Positions 1-8,800 are shown, counted from the first letter of the stretch. The stretch is DNA of 12,488 bases from Acidobacteriota bacterium (GCA_021828225.1 JAKASH010000033.1:1-12488); one strand, 5' to 3'. Notes: generated by a model not told the origin, from the sequence alone. Program-made: numbers and translations.

Positions 1-958
1 TAGGGATGAGCATGATTCGGATGAGTGCGCCTTCGCCGTGCCAGATTTTGAGCCACTCGAACAGCGGACGAAAGTACCATTCCGGGCGCGGCAGATACTG
101 GGTGTCTGCAGGGTTCGCCAAAGGTCCGAGGTCAGCCGGAGCAAAATAGGCGGCAAACCCAAGAGCCACAATCAGCAACAACGCAAATCCCAAATCCATG
201 AGCAACTGGCGAGGGTAGAAGCTTTCGGTCTTCTGCTTTGGCTTAACGGGACTTTCGCTGATGGGTCCCGCCGCCCCGGCCTTGCGAAACAGGTAGATGT
301 GAATTGCCGCGAAAAGGAAAATCAGTGCCGGAATGTAGAAGACGTGCATGACATAAAAGCGGGAGACAGTCAGGGTGCCAATCTGGGTCCCGCCGCGCAT
401 CAGCCGTTCTATGAACCCGCCGACGATGGGGATCTCGCTTGGAACACTTGTGCCGACTGCGGTCGCAAAGTAGGCCTTCTGGTCCCAGGGAAGGAGGTAG
501 CCGGTAAAGGCCATGCCCATGACAAGTGTGAACAGAATGGTCCCGGAAACCCACAGCAGTTCGCGCCGTCCTTTGTAGGAGCCATACATGAAGGTCTGGC
601 TCAGGTGCAGAATCACGATGATTACCATCGCGCTGGCCCCATAAACGTGAAGGCTGCGCAGGAAGGATCCGGCAGCTACCACCTTGGTTATATAGGCAAC
701 GGTGACGTGAGCGTGATCGACGGAGGGAACGTAATAAAGTGCCAGGAAGATTCCGGTAATAACCTGTGAAAGGAAAACGAAAAGCAACCCGGAGCCAAAG
801 ATGTAGGCATATCGCGCTCCGCCAGGGATGGGTTCATCCAGCGCTTCATGCAGCAACTTGTTCAGGCCTGTGCGGCGGTCGATCCAGCGGAAAAATCGGT
901 TGCCTTGCGATCTGGGCGCAGTTCGAGGGCTTCCACCCGGTTTAGATTGTGTGGACAT
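1..958 (-). CDS. qcrB: Cytochrome b (b6-type N-domain fused to subunit-IV-like C-domain), partial
   Basis: Membrane subunit of a quinol:cytochrome c oxidoreductase (bc/b6f-like complex). It carries two b hemes and takes part in both quinone sites. The gene starts at the ATG at 958 and runs off the window's left edge, giving 319 codons with no stop, so the 3' end is missing. Visible: the first heme-ligand pair His104/His118 (14 apart) and the second pair His205/His220 (15 apart); the GYLLPWDQ segment near 153-160; and the quinol-site motif PEWY at 292-295 in what corresponds to subunit IV of b6f complexes. Hydrophobic helices lie near 50-76, 105-122, 138-157, 203-224 and 253-273. The 15-residue spacing of the second His pair is the b6-type signature, but the fusion to a PEWY-containing C-domain resembles cytochrome b of bc1. 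No cysteine occurs in the visible part, so the covalent heme of plant/cyanobacterial b6 is not expected. It follows the Rieske gene by 14 bp with an AAAGGA-like ribosome site, so the two are cotranscribed. The qcrB/petB naming is by family only. Confidence 0.95.
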   Translation of the reverse strand, partial: MSTQSKPGGSPRTAPRSQGNRFFRWIDRRTGLNKLLHEALDEPIPGGARYAYIFGSGLLFVFLSQVITGIFLALYYVPSVDHAHVTVAYITKVVAAGSFLRSLHVYGASAMVIIVILHLSQTFMYGSYKGRRELLWVSGTILFTLVMGMAFTGYLLPWDQKAYFATAVGTSVPSEIPIVGGFIERLMRGGTQIGTLTVSRFYVMHVFYIPALIFLFAAIHIYLFRKAGAAGPISESPVKPKQKTESFYPRQLLMDLGFALLLIVALGFAAYFAPADLGPLANPADTQYLPRPEWYFRPLFEWLKIWHGEGALIRIMLIP

Positions 959-972
959 GATTGCGATTCCTT

Positions 973-1566
973 TTATCCCACTTCCTTTTTGTATGATAGG
1001 AGTGCCTGAAAATACTCGTAGCGCACCATTAAATCGTCTTTTTCGGCCTTAATGGGCAGGGTGTCCATCCCACGCTTTGCCGGCCCCTGGATGAGCGAAC
1101 CATCCGCAGCAAATTCGCTGCCGTGGCAGGGACAATGAAACCTATTCTCGGCCGGGACCCAGGGAACGTCACAACCCAGGTGAGGGCAGACGGCAGTTAG
1201 CACCTCGGTATTATTGAGGGAACCTTTCCTTCGCCCCTTGGTCACGTACACCGGCTTCCTCGAAATGGCCTCGCGCCATCCGTCGACCTGTTCGATCTTA
1301 ACGGTCTTCCTCACCGGCGCTGTGAGGGATGAGTATTGGCTTTGTTGACCCAAGTCTGACCACGAGATCGAGGTTGTCGTGGCAAAGACCGGGTAGAGTA
1401 CATAGCGCACCAGCGGAACGGCGAGCAGTGTGCCCATCGCAGCCGTACCTACAGCAATCAGCCACAGAAAGAAAGACCTTCGGCCTTCTAGAACTCGTTT
1501 ATCCTGCAACGCGTCAACGGCTGACTGAGACGGTTTGATGTTTGTTTGATCTGAGTTAGTTTCCAT
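973..1566 (-). CDS. qcrA: Rieske [2Fe-2S] protein of the cytochrome bc complex
   Basis: Iron-sulfur subunit that accepts one electron from quinol and passes it to a c-type cytochrome at the outer face of the inner membrane. The 197-residue protein has a charged cytoplasmic start, a twin-arginine-like motif RRSFF at 29-33 followed by a single membrane anchor (about 31-59), then a periplasmic Rieske fold. Both cluster-binding loops are intact: CPHLGC at 127-132 and CPCHGS at 145-150. This gives ligands Cys127, His129, Cys145 and His148 and the usual disulfide pair Cys132/Cys147. The Tat-type anchor agrees with the known Tat-dependent export of folded Rieske proteins. The ATG is preceded by GGAG about 9 bases upstream. 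It is the first gene of an operon with cytochrome b, which starts 14 bp downstream. I see nothing missing. The residue before the first cluster His is Pro (CPH) rather than the more common Thr or Ser, which may shift the redox potential. The name qcrA (petC in b6f systems) is by family. Confidence 0.96.
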   Translation of the reverse strand: METNSDQTNIKPSQSAVDALQDKRVLEGRRSFFLWLIAVGTAAMGTLLAVPLVRYVLYPVFATTTSISWSDLGQQSQYSSLTAPVRKTVKIEQVDGWREAISRKPVYVTKGRRKGSLNNTEVLTAVCPHLGCDVPWVPAENRFHCPCHGSEFAADGSLIQGPAKRGMDTLPIKAEKDDLMVRYEYFQALLSYKKEVG

Positions 1567-1582
1567 CTAATGACTCCAGAAC

Positions 1583-1595
1583 CATAATCGTTATG
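1583..1595. promoter_or_regulatory. Short palindrome upstream of the Rieske operon (possible operator)
   Basis: Five-base arms CATAA and TTATG flank the spacer TCG, 17 bases upstream of the Rieske ATG. The position would suit a repressor site, but five-base arms occur often by chance, so this is only a weak candidate. Confidence 0.15.
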
Positions 1596-1727
1596 AGCAT
1601 TTTGCCTATGATAGAAAGATTCACTGCTTTTAGTGGTTTGTCACAACTTTGAGTGCCGGGTTCCTGTTTTCTGGCAGCCGAGAGCGATAAAGCTGCATTG
1701 GTTCTTGCTCGGGACAGCGACTTTGGG

Positions 1728-1745
1728 CCCCGTCATTTCACGGGG
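1728..1745. repeat. Small GC-rich hairpin CCCCGT/ACGGGG
   Basis: Perfect six-base inverted arms CCCCGT (1728-1733) and ACGGGG (1740-1745) enclose the loop CATTTC. No T-run follows on either strand, so it is not a standard intrinsic terminator. It lies in the leader or promoter region upstream of the Rieske operon; a role is unknown. Confidence 0.3.
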
Positions 1746-2126
1746 TGCGCCCGATGAATACCGAATAGCAAATCAGATATCATCCATGATTGTCTACACG
1801 CCACTTTGAACTCAAACCGAGCTTTCGTCGTCTTGGTTTTTCTGTGGCTCCTGGAACGAATTTGATTTGGAGAAAAACTCTCCAGGAACAGTCTGGCGGC
1901 GTTTCCTCAAGCCTAAGCTAAAGCCCCTGGTGTGACGAACCACATAGGATACCACGAAATTCTGTGTGCTGATTTGACGGAAGCCGGAAAAATCCAAGTA
2001 CCATTTCACTGGACCTGATCAAAGCGGGCTGAAAGAAATATTTGATTACTTTCGAGCGGATGAGGGTTGCCCATGCCGCTGCGTGGAGGCAAGGCCTGGC
2101 TGGTTGGATCAATAAGAACCTGAAAA

Positions 2127-2144
2127 CCGCGGTCCGGAGAGCGG
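2127..2144 (-). terminator. Weak terminator candidate after the propeller gene
   Basis: Read on the minus strand, arms CCGC and GCGG are separated by ten bases and followed directly by TTTT, about 55 bases after the stop codon of the propeller gene. The stem is only four base pairs and the T-run is short, so this is a possible but poor intrinsic terminator. Confidence 0.2.
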
Positions 2145-2197
2145 AATCCTTATAGCTGCCCTCTATGCGATACTTCGCGCTTCCTGACTAATGCGGC

Positions 2198-5100
2198 TTA
2201 TCGGGACTTCTTTTCGGCCTCTTCGATGTTGATGGCCGGCAGCTTCGCCTGGCGCAGAAGCGCGTTTAAATGCGGCAAATCTTTCGTCTGGATCTCGTTC
2301 CAGGCACCGAGGGTCGATTGCATCACCTGCAGCCGTTGCTGAAATGCCTTAAGCGCATCAGGCGTGGGAGCTGCGTCGGCGCTTTCCACCACATATTCAA
2401 GCTGGCCAAAAGCTCCAGCCAGGTAACGAAGGCTCGTCAGGTCTTTTGAGGGTCCAAACTCGCCGGAATAATCAGGGGAAGATGGTGAAGCAGGCCCGAC
2501 CACCGGGGCCAGCTTACGACTGACGGCGTTGATTTGCTGGCTGAGTTCTTTGTTGCCTGCGGTCTTCGGCTGGAGCGATTGCAGTTGCTCTTGGACCCTT
2601 TCAGCTTCAGCCAGAGTTTTGGAGACCTTATCCCGCGCTGTGATGACCTTTTTGTCCACCTGGAATTGCTCTTCCAGAGCGGCTTGAGTAACTCTGACGC
2701 GCGGGTCCATCTTGACGGTCAAGCGTTGCGTGTAGGTTTTACCGTTGACGATAAGCTTAACCTTGTACTGGCCGGGCACGGCCCACATGCCGGACTTTGC
2801 CCATGTGTCAAAACCGAATGGCGCGGCGGGCGATGGATAGAGCAGGTCCCAGACAAAGCGGTGCATCCCTGGATCTGGTGAAGGCGGGTGCTTCTGGCGC
2901 ACCCACGAGGCCGCAATGCGCATTTCGGCGGGTTCCTCTTTCGGGGGCTTTTCGGCGCTTGAATAACGGCTCACCAGGTCGCCATTGCTGTCGAAAATTT
3001 CAAGGATGACCGGCCCGGCCGGTCTGGACTTCAGAAAGTAATCGATGATGGCTCCGTTGGGCGGATTCTGGCCGGCAGGCTCCTCGTGCGGGAGCGGGGT
3101 TCCTTCGTCCGTTGATCCAAATCGCGAGCGGTATGCTGTTGCCGGCCGGAAGAGCCACGCTTCGGACTGAGCCACTTCGGAATCCAGTTGGCGCAACGGC
3201 GTCACATCGTCCAGTATCCAGATTGAGCGACCGTGGGTGCCGGCAATCAGATCATTGCCATGGACGATCAAATCGCGTACCGAAGCGACTGGCAGGTTCT
3301 GTTGCAGAGGCTGCCAGTGATCTCCGTCATCGAATGAGACATAGACACCGGTTTCAGTGCCGGCGTAAAGCAATCCTCTGCGTATGGGATCTTCCCTTAC
3401 CACGCGCACGAAGCTGCCGTCAGGAATGCCGCGGCTGATTTCCTGCCAGGTTTTGCCACCGTCATGAGTCCGGTAAATGTAAGGCCGGAAATCGTCGAGG
3501 CGGTGCCGATCCACGGCGGCATAGGCCGTATTGGCATCGAAGTGCGAAGCCTCAATCATGCTGATCTTGCTCCACGGCGTGAGAGCGGGCGGCGTAACGT
3601 TTTGCCAGGTCTTGCCGCCGTCGCGCGTAAGCTGGATGAGCCCGTCATCCGTCCCGATCCAGACCTCGCCCTTGTTGATGGACGAAGGAGCAATGGTGTA
3701 GATCACCCCGCGACGACCGTCGCCCGCGTAATCGGCTGCCGTAACCGGATCTAGGTTCGGAGGAACGCCCGGATCCTTCCGGGTCAAGTCGGGGCTCACG
3801 ATCTGCCACGTCTGGCCCCCGTCGCTCGTTTCAAAAAGCTTCTGTGTGCCGAAATAGAGCACATGTGGATTACTCGGCGAAAAGACCAGCGGTAACGTCC
3901 ATGTCGAACGATAAACACCGGGATGGGCAAGCGTGGGAGTGACATCCTGGTTCTCATGCGTGACCAGATTGTACTTCGTCACTCCGGTGTCGAACGAGCC
4001 GCCGAAAAGAACGTCGCGGTTGAGCGGATCTGGCGCAATGTATTCACTTTCGCCGCCGACGTCGATCGGGTGCCAGGAAAACATGTTGATCCCGCGATAC
4101 GGGCTGCGGCTAAGGATGGCGAGGGAACCGGAGTCCTGTTGCGAGCCGTAGATCCAATAAAAGAATCGGTTGTCGGTAACAATATGATAGAGCTGCGCGG
4201 TCGGCTGATTGTACCAAGACGACCATGTTCGGCCGTCGTCCACGCTGATGACCACGCCCTGGTCGCTGGCCGTAATCATCCGGTGCGGGTCTTCCGGATC
4301 AATCCACAGGCTGTGATAGTCGTCGCCGCCGGGCGACCCTTTGAGCACGGTAAAACTCTTGCCGCCATCACGCGAGCGGTAAAGGGCTGTATTGGCGACG
4401 TACACGGTGTTCTCGTGCTTGGGGTCCACAGTCACCCCGCCGAAATACCATCCGCGGCCCCAGATGCGGCGCTCGCCATTAATCAGTTTCCACGTCTGGC
4501 CTGCGTCATCGGAACGATAAAGGCCGCCTTTCTTCGCATCGACGATCAGATAGATCCGGCGAGGATTGCTCGGGGCAACGGCGATCCCGATCCGGCCTAA
4601 GCCTTGTGAAGGCAGACCGTGGCCTCCGAGGTGTTTCCAGGTGTTACCTCCATCCGTCGACTCGTAAAGGCCGCTGCCAGGCCCGGTGGAAGGCGGATAA
4701 ACATTCCAGGGTGGGCGGCGAGTCTGCCACAGGGCTGCATAGATGATCTGCGAATTCTGAGGATCAAAGGCAAGGTCGATGGCGCCTGTGTTGACGTTCT
4801 TGTACAGCACCTTCTTCCAGGTTTTGCCGCCATCGGTGGAACGGAAAACACCGCGCTCGGTGTTGGGACCGTACGCGTGGCCGAGTGCCGCGACAAAAAC
4901 AATATTCGGATTGTGCGGATCGACCAGAACGCGACCGATCTGCTGCGTGTCATCGAGGCCAATATGTTGCCAGATGCGTCCTGCATCCATTGATTTGTAC
5001 ATCCCGTTGCCGTACGAGATGTCGGAGCGCATGTCCGCCTCGCCCGAACCGGCATAAATAATGTTCGGATCGGAAGGCGCAACGGCCATGGCGCCAATCG

Positions 5101-5431
5101 AGGCAATGGGTTCGTGGTCAAAGATCGGAGTCCACACAAGGCCTGCATTCTCGGTCTTCCACACGCCGCCATCGACGCCCCCAAAATAGAAAACATTGGG
5201 CTCGCCGGGAACGCCGCATGCCGTCAGCGCCCTCCCGCCTCGGAAGGGGCCGATCAACCGCCAGCGCATCCCTGAATAGAATTGCGGCCCGTATTGCTGG
5301 GCTAGCGTAGTTTTGGGCGAAAACGAGGCCAAGACAAAAAGAATTGCAAGAAGAATCGAGCTTCTCGAACACAAACGTCGGGCCAGTGCCACCGTCGGAC
5401 ATCTCCTCTCCCGGAAATGTGGGTCAGACAT
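2198..5431 (-). CDS. Exported BNR-repeat (sortilin/VPS10-like) beta-propeller protein
   Basis: A 1,077-residue secreted or periplasmic protein of unknown function. The N-terminus has a basic region and a hydrophobic stretch (about 25-37) with likely cleavage after TLA near 44. The mature part carries about ten Asp-box repeats of the form S/T-x-D-x-G-x-T-W: near 147, 198, 258, 307, 353, 396, 535, 602, 655 and 699. This indicates two stacked propellers, as in sortilin/VPS10 and GH74-like folds. Residues about 795-910 look like an Ig/FnIII-type beta domain, and 915-1077 are largely helical with coiled-coil character. The sialidase FRIP motif and other catalytic signatures are not evident, so an enzyme name is not justified; a binding or scaffold role outside the cytoplasm is more likely. 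The ATG at 5431 has AGGAG only four bases upstream. A GTG at 5392 (Val14) with AGGAGA nine bases upstream would give a shorter, more typical signal peptide, so the true start is uncertain. It is transcribed alone, divergently from the sensor gene. Confidence 0.9.
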   Translation of the reverse strand: MSDPHFRERRCPTVALARRLCSRSSILLAILFVLASFSPKTTLAQQYGPQFYSGMRWRLIGPFRGGRALTACGVPGEPNVFYFGGVDGGVWKTENAGLVWTPIFDHEPIASIGAMAVAPSDPNIIYAGSGEADMRSDISYGNGMYKSMDAGRIWQHIGLDDTQQIGRVLVDPHNPNIVFVAALGHAYGPNTERGVFRSTDGGKTWKKVLYKNVNTGAIDLAFDPQNSQIIYAALWQTRRPPWNVYPPSTGPGSGLYESTDGGNTWKHLGGHGLPSQGLGRIGIAVAPSNPRRIYLIVDAKKGGLYRSDDAGQTWKLINGERRIWGRGWYFGGVTVDPKHENTVYVANTALYRSRDGGKSFTVLKGSPGGDDYHSLWIDPEDPHRMITASDQGVVISVDDGRTWSSWYNQPTAQLYHIVTDNRFFYWIYGSQQDSGSLAILSRSPYRGINMFSWHPIDVGGESEYIAPDPLNRDVLFGGSFDTGVTKYNLVTHENQDVTPTLAHPGVYRSTWTLPLVFSPSNPHVLYFGTQKLFETSDGGQTWQIVSPDLTRKDPGVPPNLDPVTAADYAGDGRRGVIYTIAPSSINKGEVWIGTDDGLIQLTRDGGKTWQNVTPPALTPWSKISMIEASHFDANTAYAAVDRHRLDDFRPYIYRTHDGGKTWQEISRGIPDGSFVRVVREDPIRRGLLYAGTETGVYVSFDDGDHWQPLQQNLPVASVRDLIVHGNDLIAGTHGRSIWILDDVTPLRQLDSEVAQSEAWLFRPATAYRSRFGSTDEGTPLPHEEPAGQNPPNGAIIDYFLKSRPAGPVILEIFDSNGDLVSRYSSAEKPPKEEPAEMRIAASWVRQKHPPSPDPGMHRFVWDLLYPSPAAPFGFDTWAKSGMWAVPGQYKVKLIVNGKTYTQRLTVKMDPRVRVTQAALEEQFQVDKKVITARDKVSKTLAEAERVQEQLQSLQPKTAGNKELSQQINAVSRKLAPVVGPASPSSPDYSGEFGPSKDLTSLRYLAGAFGQLEYVVESADAAPTPDALKAFQQRLQVMQSTLGAWNEIQTKDLPHLNALLRQAKLPAINIEEAEKKSR

Positions 5432-5443
5432 GAAACTCCTAGT

Positions 5444-5512
5444 ATATGCCCTCCGGACGGAAACTCGTGACCGGTGTTGCTCACATTGCCGGGAGGCCCC
5501 GGAGAGGCATAT
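5444..5512. repeat. Strong inverted repeat in the leader of the propeller gene
   Basis: Left arm ATATGCCCTCCGG (5444-5456) matches the reverse complement of the right arm CCGGAGAGGCATAT (5499-5512) over 13 pairs with a single bulged base. The 42-base spacer contains further nested complementary pieces, CGG/CCG and GTGA/TCAC (5467-5470 and 5481-5484). If transcribed from the minus strand, the stem would end three bases before the AGGAG ribosome site of the propeller gene, so it could act as a leader hairpin affecting translation or mRNA stability. As DNA it could be a protein-binding site with two distant half-sites. Which one applies cannot be told from sequence alone. Confidence 0.6.
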
Positions 5513-5776
5513 CCTTTGCGGTGACCCGCTTCACGTCTAAATACAGCATCCTGCGGCACTTCGACGATATTGGTCCGGGGCGCTACCAGACTTCTTGAAG
5601 ACTTTCGCTGCTCGGGCTAGACTGGTCTTGAGAGTGATTCAACTCGACTAATTGAGAGGCCGAAGGATTCGCTCATCTGAGGAGCCACAGAGAGCACAGA
5701 ATCCGCGCCCGGGGTGATCGAGATCTGTCCGCGAAATGTGTTTGCGGGCGGAAGGGTCCCATGCTATGAGGTTGGA

Positions 5777-5796
5777 AATACGAATTAATCCGTATT
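5777..5796. promoter_or_regulatory. Near-perfect 20-bp palindrome, probable operator of the sensor gene
   Basis: Arms AATACG (5777-5782) and CGTATT (5791-5796) are perfect inverted repeats; the eight bases between them are also symmetric except for one mismatched pair, giving 9 of 10 matching pairs. A third AATAC half-site lies at 5803-5807. The element ends 22 bases before the ATG at 5819. A poor sigma70-like promoter, TTGGAA (5772-5777) and TATTAA (5793-5798) with 15-base spacing, overlaps it, so a protein bound here would block transcription. The regulator is unknown. Confidence 0.45.
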
Positions 5797-5818
5797 AAAG
5801 TGAATACAAAGCGGCAAT

Positions 5819-8800
5819 ATGTCAGCTAAAATCACTCAGGGTAAGGTGGCCGGCTACCTGTTTGCACTGCTGGGAATCACGGTGGTAACAGTTGTCTCTC
5901 TGCTGCTTCCCTGGCGTCTGAATGATACCACCGTGGCACTGGCGATGCTTCTGACGGTGCTTTTTATCGCCACGTTTTGGGGAAGTATGCCGGCGCTGGT
6001 TGCTTCGGTATTTGGCGTGCTCTCTCTCAATTACTTCTTCTTGATGCCCGCGGGCGAGTTCACCATTGAAGATGCTGAAACTTTCATTGACCTTGCTGCC
6101 TTTCTGGTAACCGCGGTGACGGTTGGGCAGCTTTCAGCGCGGGCCAAACGGCGTGCAGTCGAAGCTGAAGCCGGAAGAAGGGAAGCGAGGCGTGCGAACG
6201 CCTACAACCGGAGCCTGCTTGAGGCTGCTATCGATCCGCTTGTGGCCATTGGCAAAGACGGAAAGATCACTGATGTGAACGGTGCGACGGAAGGGGTGAC
6301 CGGGCGTTCTCGATCGGAACTCATCGGCACGGATTTTTCCGACTATTTTACTGACCCTGCAAAGGCCCAGGCAGGATATCAGCAGGTCTTCCGGGAAGGA
6401 ATCGTGCGCAACTACGCGCTGGAGATTCGCCACACTGACGGACATGAGACTCCGGTCCTTTATAACGCTTCCGTCTACCGTGACGAGACCGGCGAGGTTG
6501 CCGGTCTGTTCGCAGCGGCTCGCGACATCACGGAAAGAAAGAAGGCTGAGGCCGCCTTGCGCGAGAGCGAGACCAACCTGAGGAAGGCGCAGGCGATCGC
6601 ACACGTCGGAAGCTGGCATTTGGATATTGCCACCAAACGTCTGACCTGGTCCGATGAAGTCTTTCGTATATTTGGATTGCGAAAAGGTCAGACGATGACC
6701 TATGAGGACTTCATTGGCAAAGTTCACCCTGAGGACAGGGAAGCTGTTGAAGGAGACTGGGCCGACGCTCTCCAAGGTGCTCCTTACGATGTTGAGCACC
6801 GGATTCTTGTTGGGGAGCGGGTAAAGTGGGTTCGGGAAAGGGCCAACGTCGAGTTTGACAAGGATCACAAGGCGGTTCGGGGAATCGGAACAGTTCAGGA
6901 TGTTACCGAGCGCAGGCTGGCGGAAGACAGCCTGAAGAAATCGGCAAGCGAGATCCACGACCTTTATAACAATGCTCCGTGTGGATACCACTCCGTTGAT
7001 CAGGATGGCACCTTTGTCAGGATCAACGACACGGAGCTTTCATGGTTGGGCTATACGCGCGCAGAGGTTGTGGGCCGCAAGAAATTTTCTGATTTCCTGA
7101 TGCCGGAGAGTCTGAAAGCGTTCGAGGAAAGCTTCGCGATGTTCAAAACGGGAGGAGCGATTCAGGACCTCGAGTTTGACATGGTCCGGAAAGACGGCAC
7201 TGTTTTGCCTGTGCTCCTCAGCGCTACGACCGTACGTGATAGCGGCGGAAACTACGTGATGAGCCGATCCACTGTGTACGATATTACGGCGCGAAAGCGA
7301 GCGGAAAACGAGGTCCGGCTCCTGGCTCGCCTTCAGACGGTTGTGGCAGGGTTGGGAGAATATGCGTTGGGGGGAGCTGCACTGGGCGATGTTTTTGACG
7401 AAACGGTGGCACAGGTTGCATGGGCTCTTGGTATTGAATATTGCAAAATCCTGGAATTGCTGCCGGGTCGCGAAGGATGTCTGTTGAGATCCGGCATCGG
7501 TTGGAAGCCAGGGTACGTCGGGAAAGCGATCGTCAGCATTGGCGAGGAATCACAGGCTGGTTACACGCTGCTTTCCGGCGAACCTGTGGTGGTCGAGGAT
7601 TTTGGAACCGAGAAGCGTTTTAGTGGACCGGGCCTGCTTCGGGAGCACGGCGTCGTCAGCGGTATGAGCGTGGCTATCCCTATGAAGGAGGGGCCGTACG
7701 GTGTCCTCGGAGCTCATACGCGTACCCGCCGGACATTCACCAGGGACGAGGTCAACTTTCTGCAAGCGGTCTCCAATGTTCTCGGATCGGCCATCGAGCG
7801 TCACCGGGCTGAGGCGCAGTTGTTGCAAATTAACCGGGCAAACCGGGCCCTCAGCCGGTGCAATGAGGCGATGATTCGAGCTACGGAGGAGTCGACCTTC
7901 CTTCAGCAAATCTGCAATCTCATCGTTGAAGAAGCAGGGTACCGGCTCTGCTGGGTGGGCCACGCCGAAAATGACGAAGCCAAGTCCGTTCGGCCGTTGG
8001 CGCAGGCAGGTTTCGAAGAAGGTTATTTGGACACCGTGAATATTACCTGGGCGGACACCGAGCGAGGCCGGGGGCCGGCAGGCACAAGCATCCGCACGCG
8101 TCAGATGGTGCACATAAGGGATATTGAGAGGGATTCCCGGATGGCTCCCTGGCGCGAAGAAGCACTGAAACGTGGCTATCGTTCAATCCTCTCGGTTCCA
8201 CTTCTGGTTGACTCGGATGTTTTCGGAGTTCTCATTATCTATGCTGCAGAGCCGGATGCATTCAGTTCTGAGGAAGTTGACCTCCTGACCGAACTTGCCG
8301 ACGATCTTGCATTTGGAATCATGACTCTGCGAACAAGAGCTGAGCGTGCAAAGGCTGAGGAGGGAATTCGCAGACTCAACGCCGAGCTGGAGCACCGTGT
8401 CATTGAGCGAACCACTGAACTTGAGACTGCGAACATGGTCAAGGACGAACTCCTTGTGCGGGAGCAGGCGGTAACGGCGGAACTTGAACGGGCCCGCGAG
8501 CGCGAGGCCGAGGTCGGCTTCAAAATCCAGAAGACCCTCTTGCTTGACCAGCCGCCGATGGATGTTCCCGGACTTCAAGTCGCTGCGCTCACGATTCCGT
8601 CGCAGCGGATCGACGGTGATTTTTACATCTTTTTCAAGCACCGGAATCAATGTCTGGATGTGATTGTAGGCGATGTCATGGGCAAGGGAGTTCCCGCGGC
8701 ACTGGTGGGTGCGGCCACCAAGAGCTACTTCCTGAAAGCTCTGAGCCATTTGATGGCCTTTTCCCAGGACGGCAGCATTCCTGAGCCCAAGGAAATCGTC

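Larger units (their letters stand above)
1567..2197. other. Intergenic region, no convincing gene
   Basis: This 631-bp stretch separates the 3' end of the propeller gene from the 5' end of the Rieske gene, both on the minus strand, so it should hold the propeller gene's terminator and the Rieske operon promoter. No reading frame has a good start site or a recognisable product; the short frames of 64-65 codons on the minus strand overlap one another and look random. The base composition appears more AT-rich than the flanking genes. Visible structures are small hairpins at 1728-1745 and 1869-1883, a 13-base palindrome CATAA-tcg-TTATG at 1583-1595, just upstream of the Rieske start, and a weak terminator-like hairpin at 2127-2144. 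I could not find a promoter with good -35 and -10 boxes and standard spacing. Confidence 0.6.
5432..5818. other. Divergent intergenic regulatory region
   Basis: These 387 bp separate the minus-strand propeller gene from the plus-strand sensor gene and must hold both promoters. No gene is visible. Two structured elements stand out: a long inverted repeat near the propeller start (5444-5512) and a near-perfect palindrome close to the sensor start (5777-5796). The middle part (about 5520-5770) holds only minor short inverted repeats, such as CTTC-tt-GAAG, and no promoter I would defend. Confidence 0.7.

Noticed and set aside
38..769. A 243-codon open frame on the plus strand
   Set aside because: It is antisense to cytochrome b, whose heme and PEWY motifs are clear on the minus strand.
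1869..1883. Hairpin GGAGA/TCTCC as an intrinsic terminator
   Set aside because: The stem is five base pairs with no T-run on either strand.
2060..2155. A 31-codon plus-strand frame in the gap upstream of the Rieske operon
   Set aside because: The residue mix looks protein-like, but there is no ribosome site and no family match that I recognise, and it faces opposite to both neighbours.
2198..5431. Calling the propeller protein a sialidase because of its BNR repeats
   Set aside because: Asp-boxes are structural and occur in many propellers. The sialidase FRIP arginine motif and other catalytic residues are not evident.
5441..5446. Minus-strand TATACT as the -10 box of the propeller gene
   Set aside because: There is no acceptable -35 box at 16-18 bases, and transcription from it would start inside or after the ribosome site.
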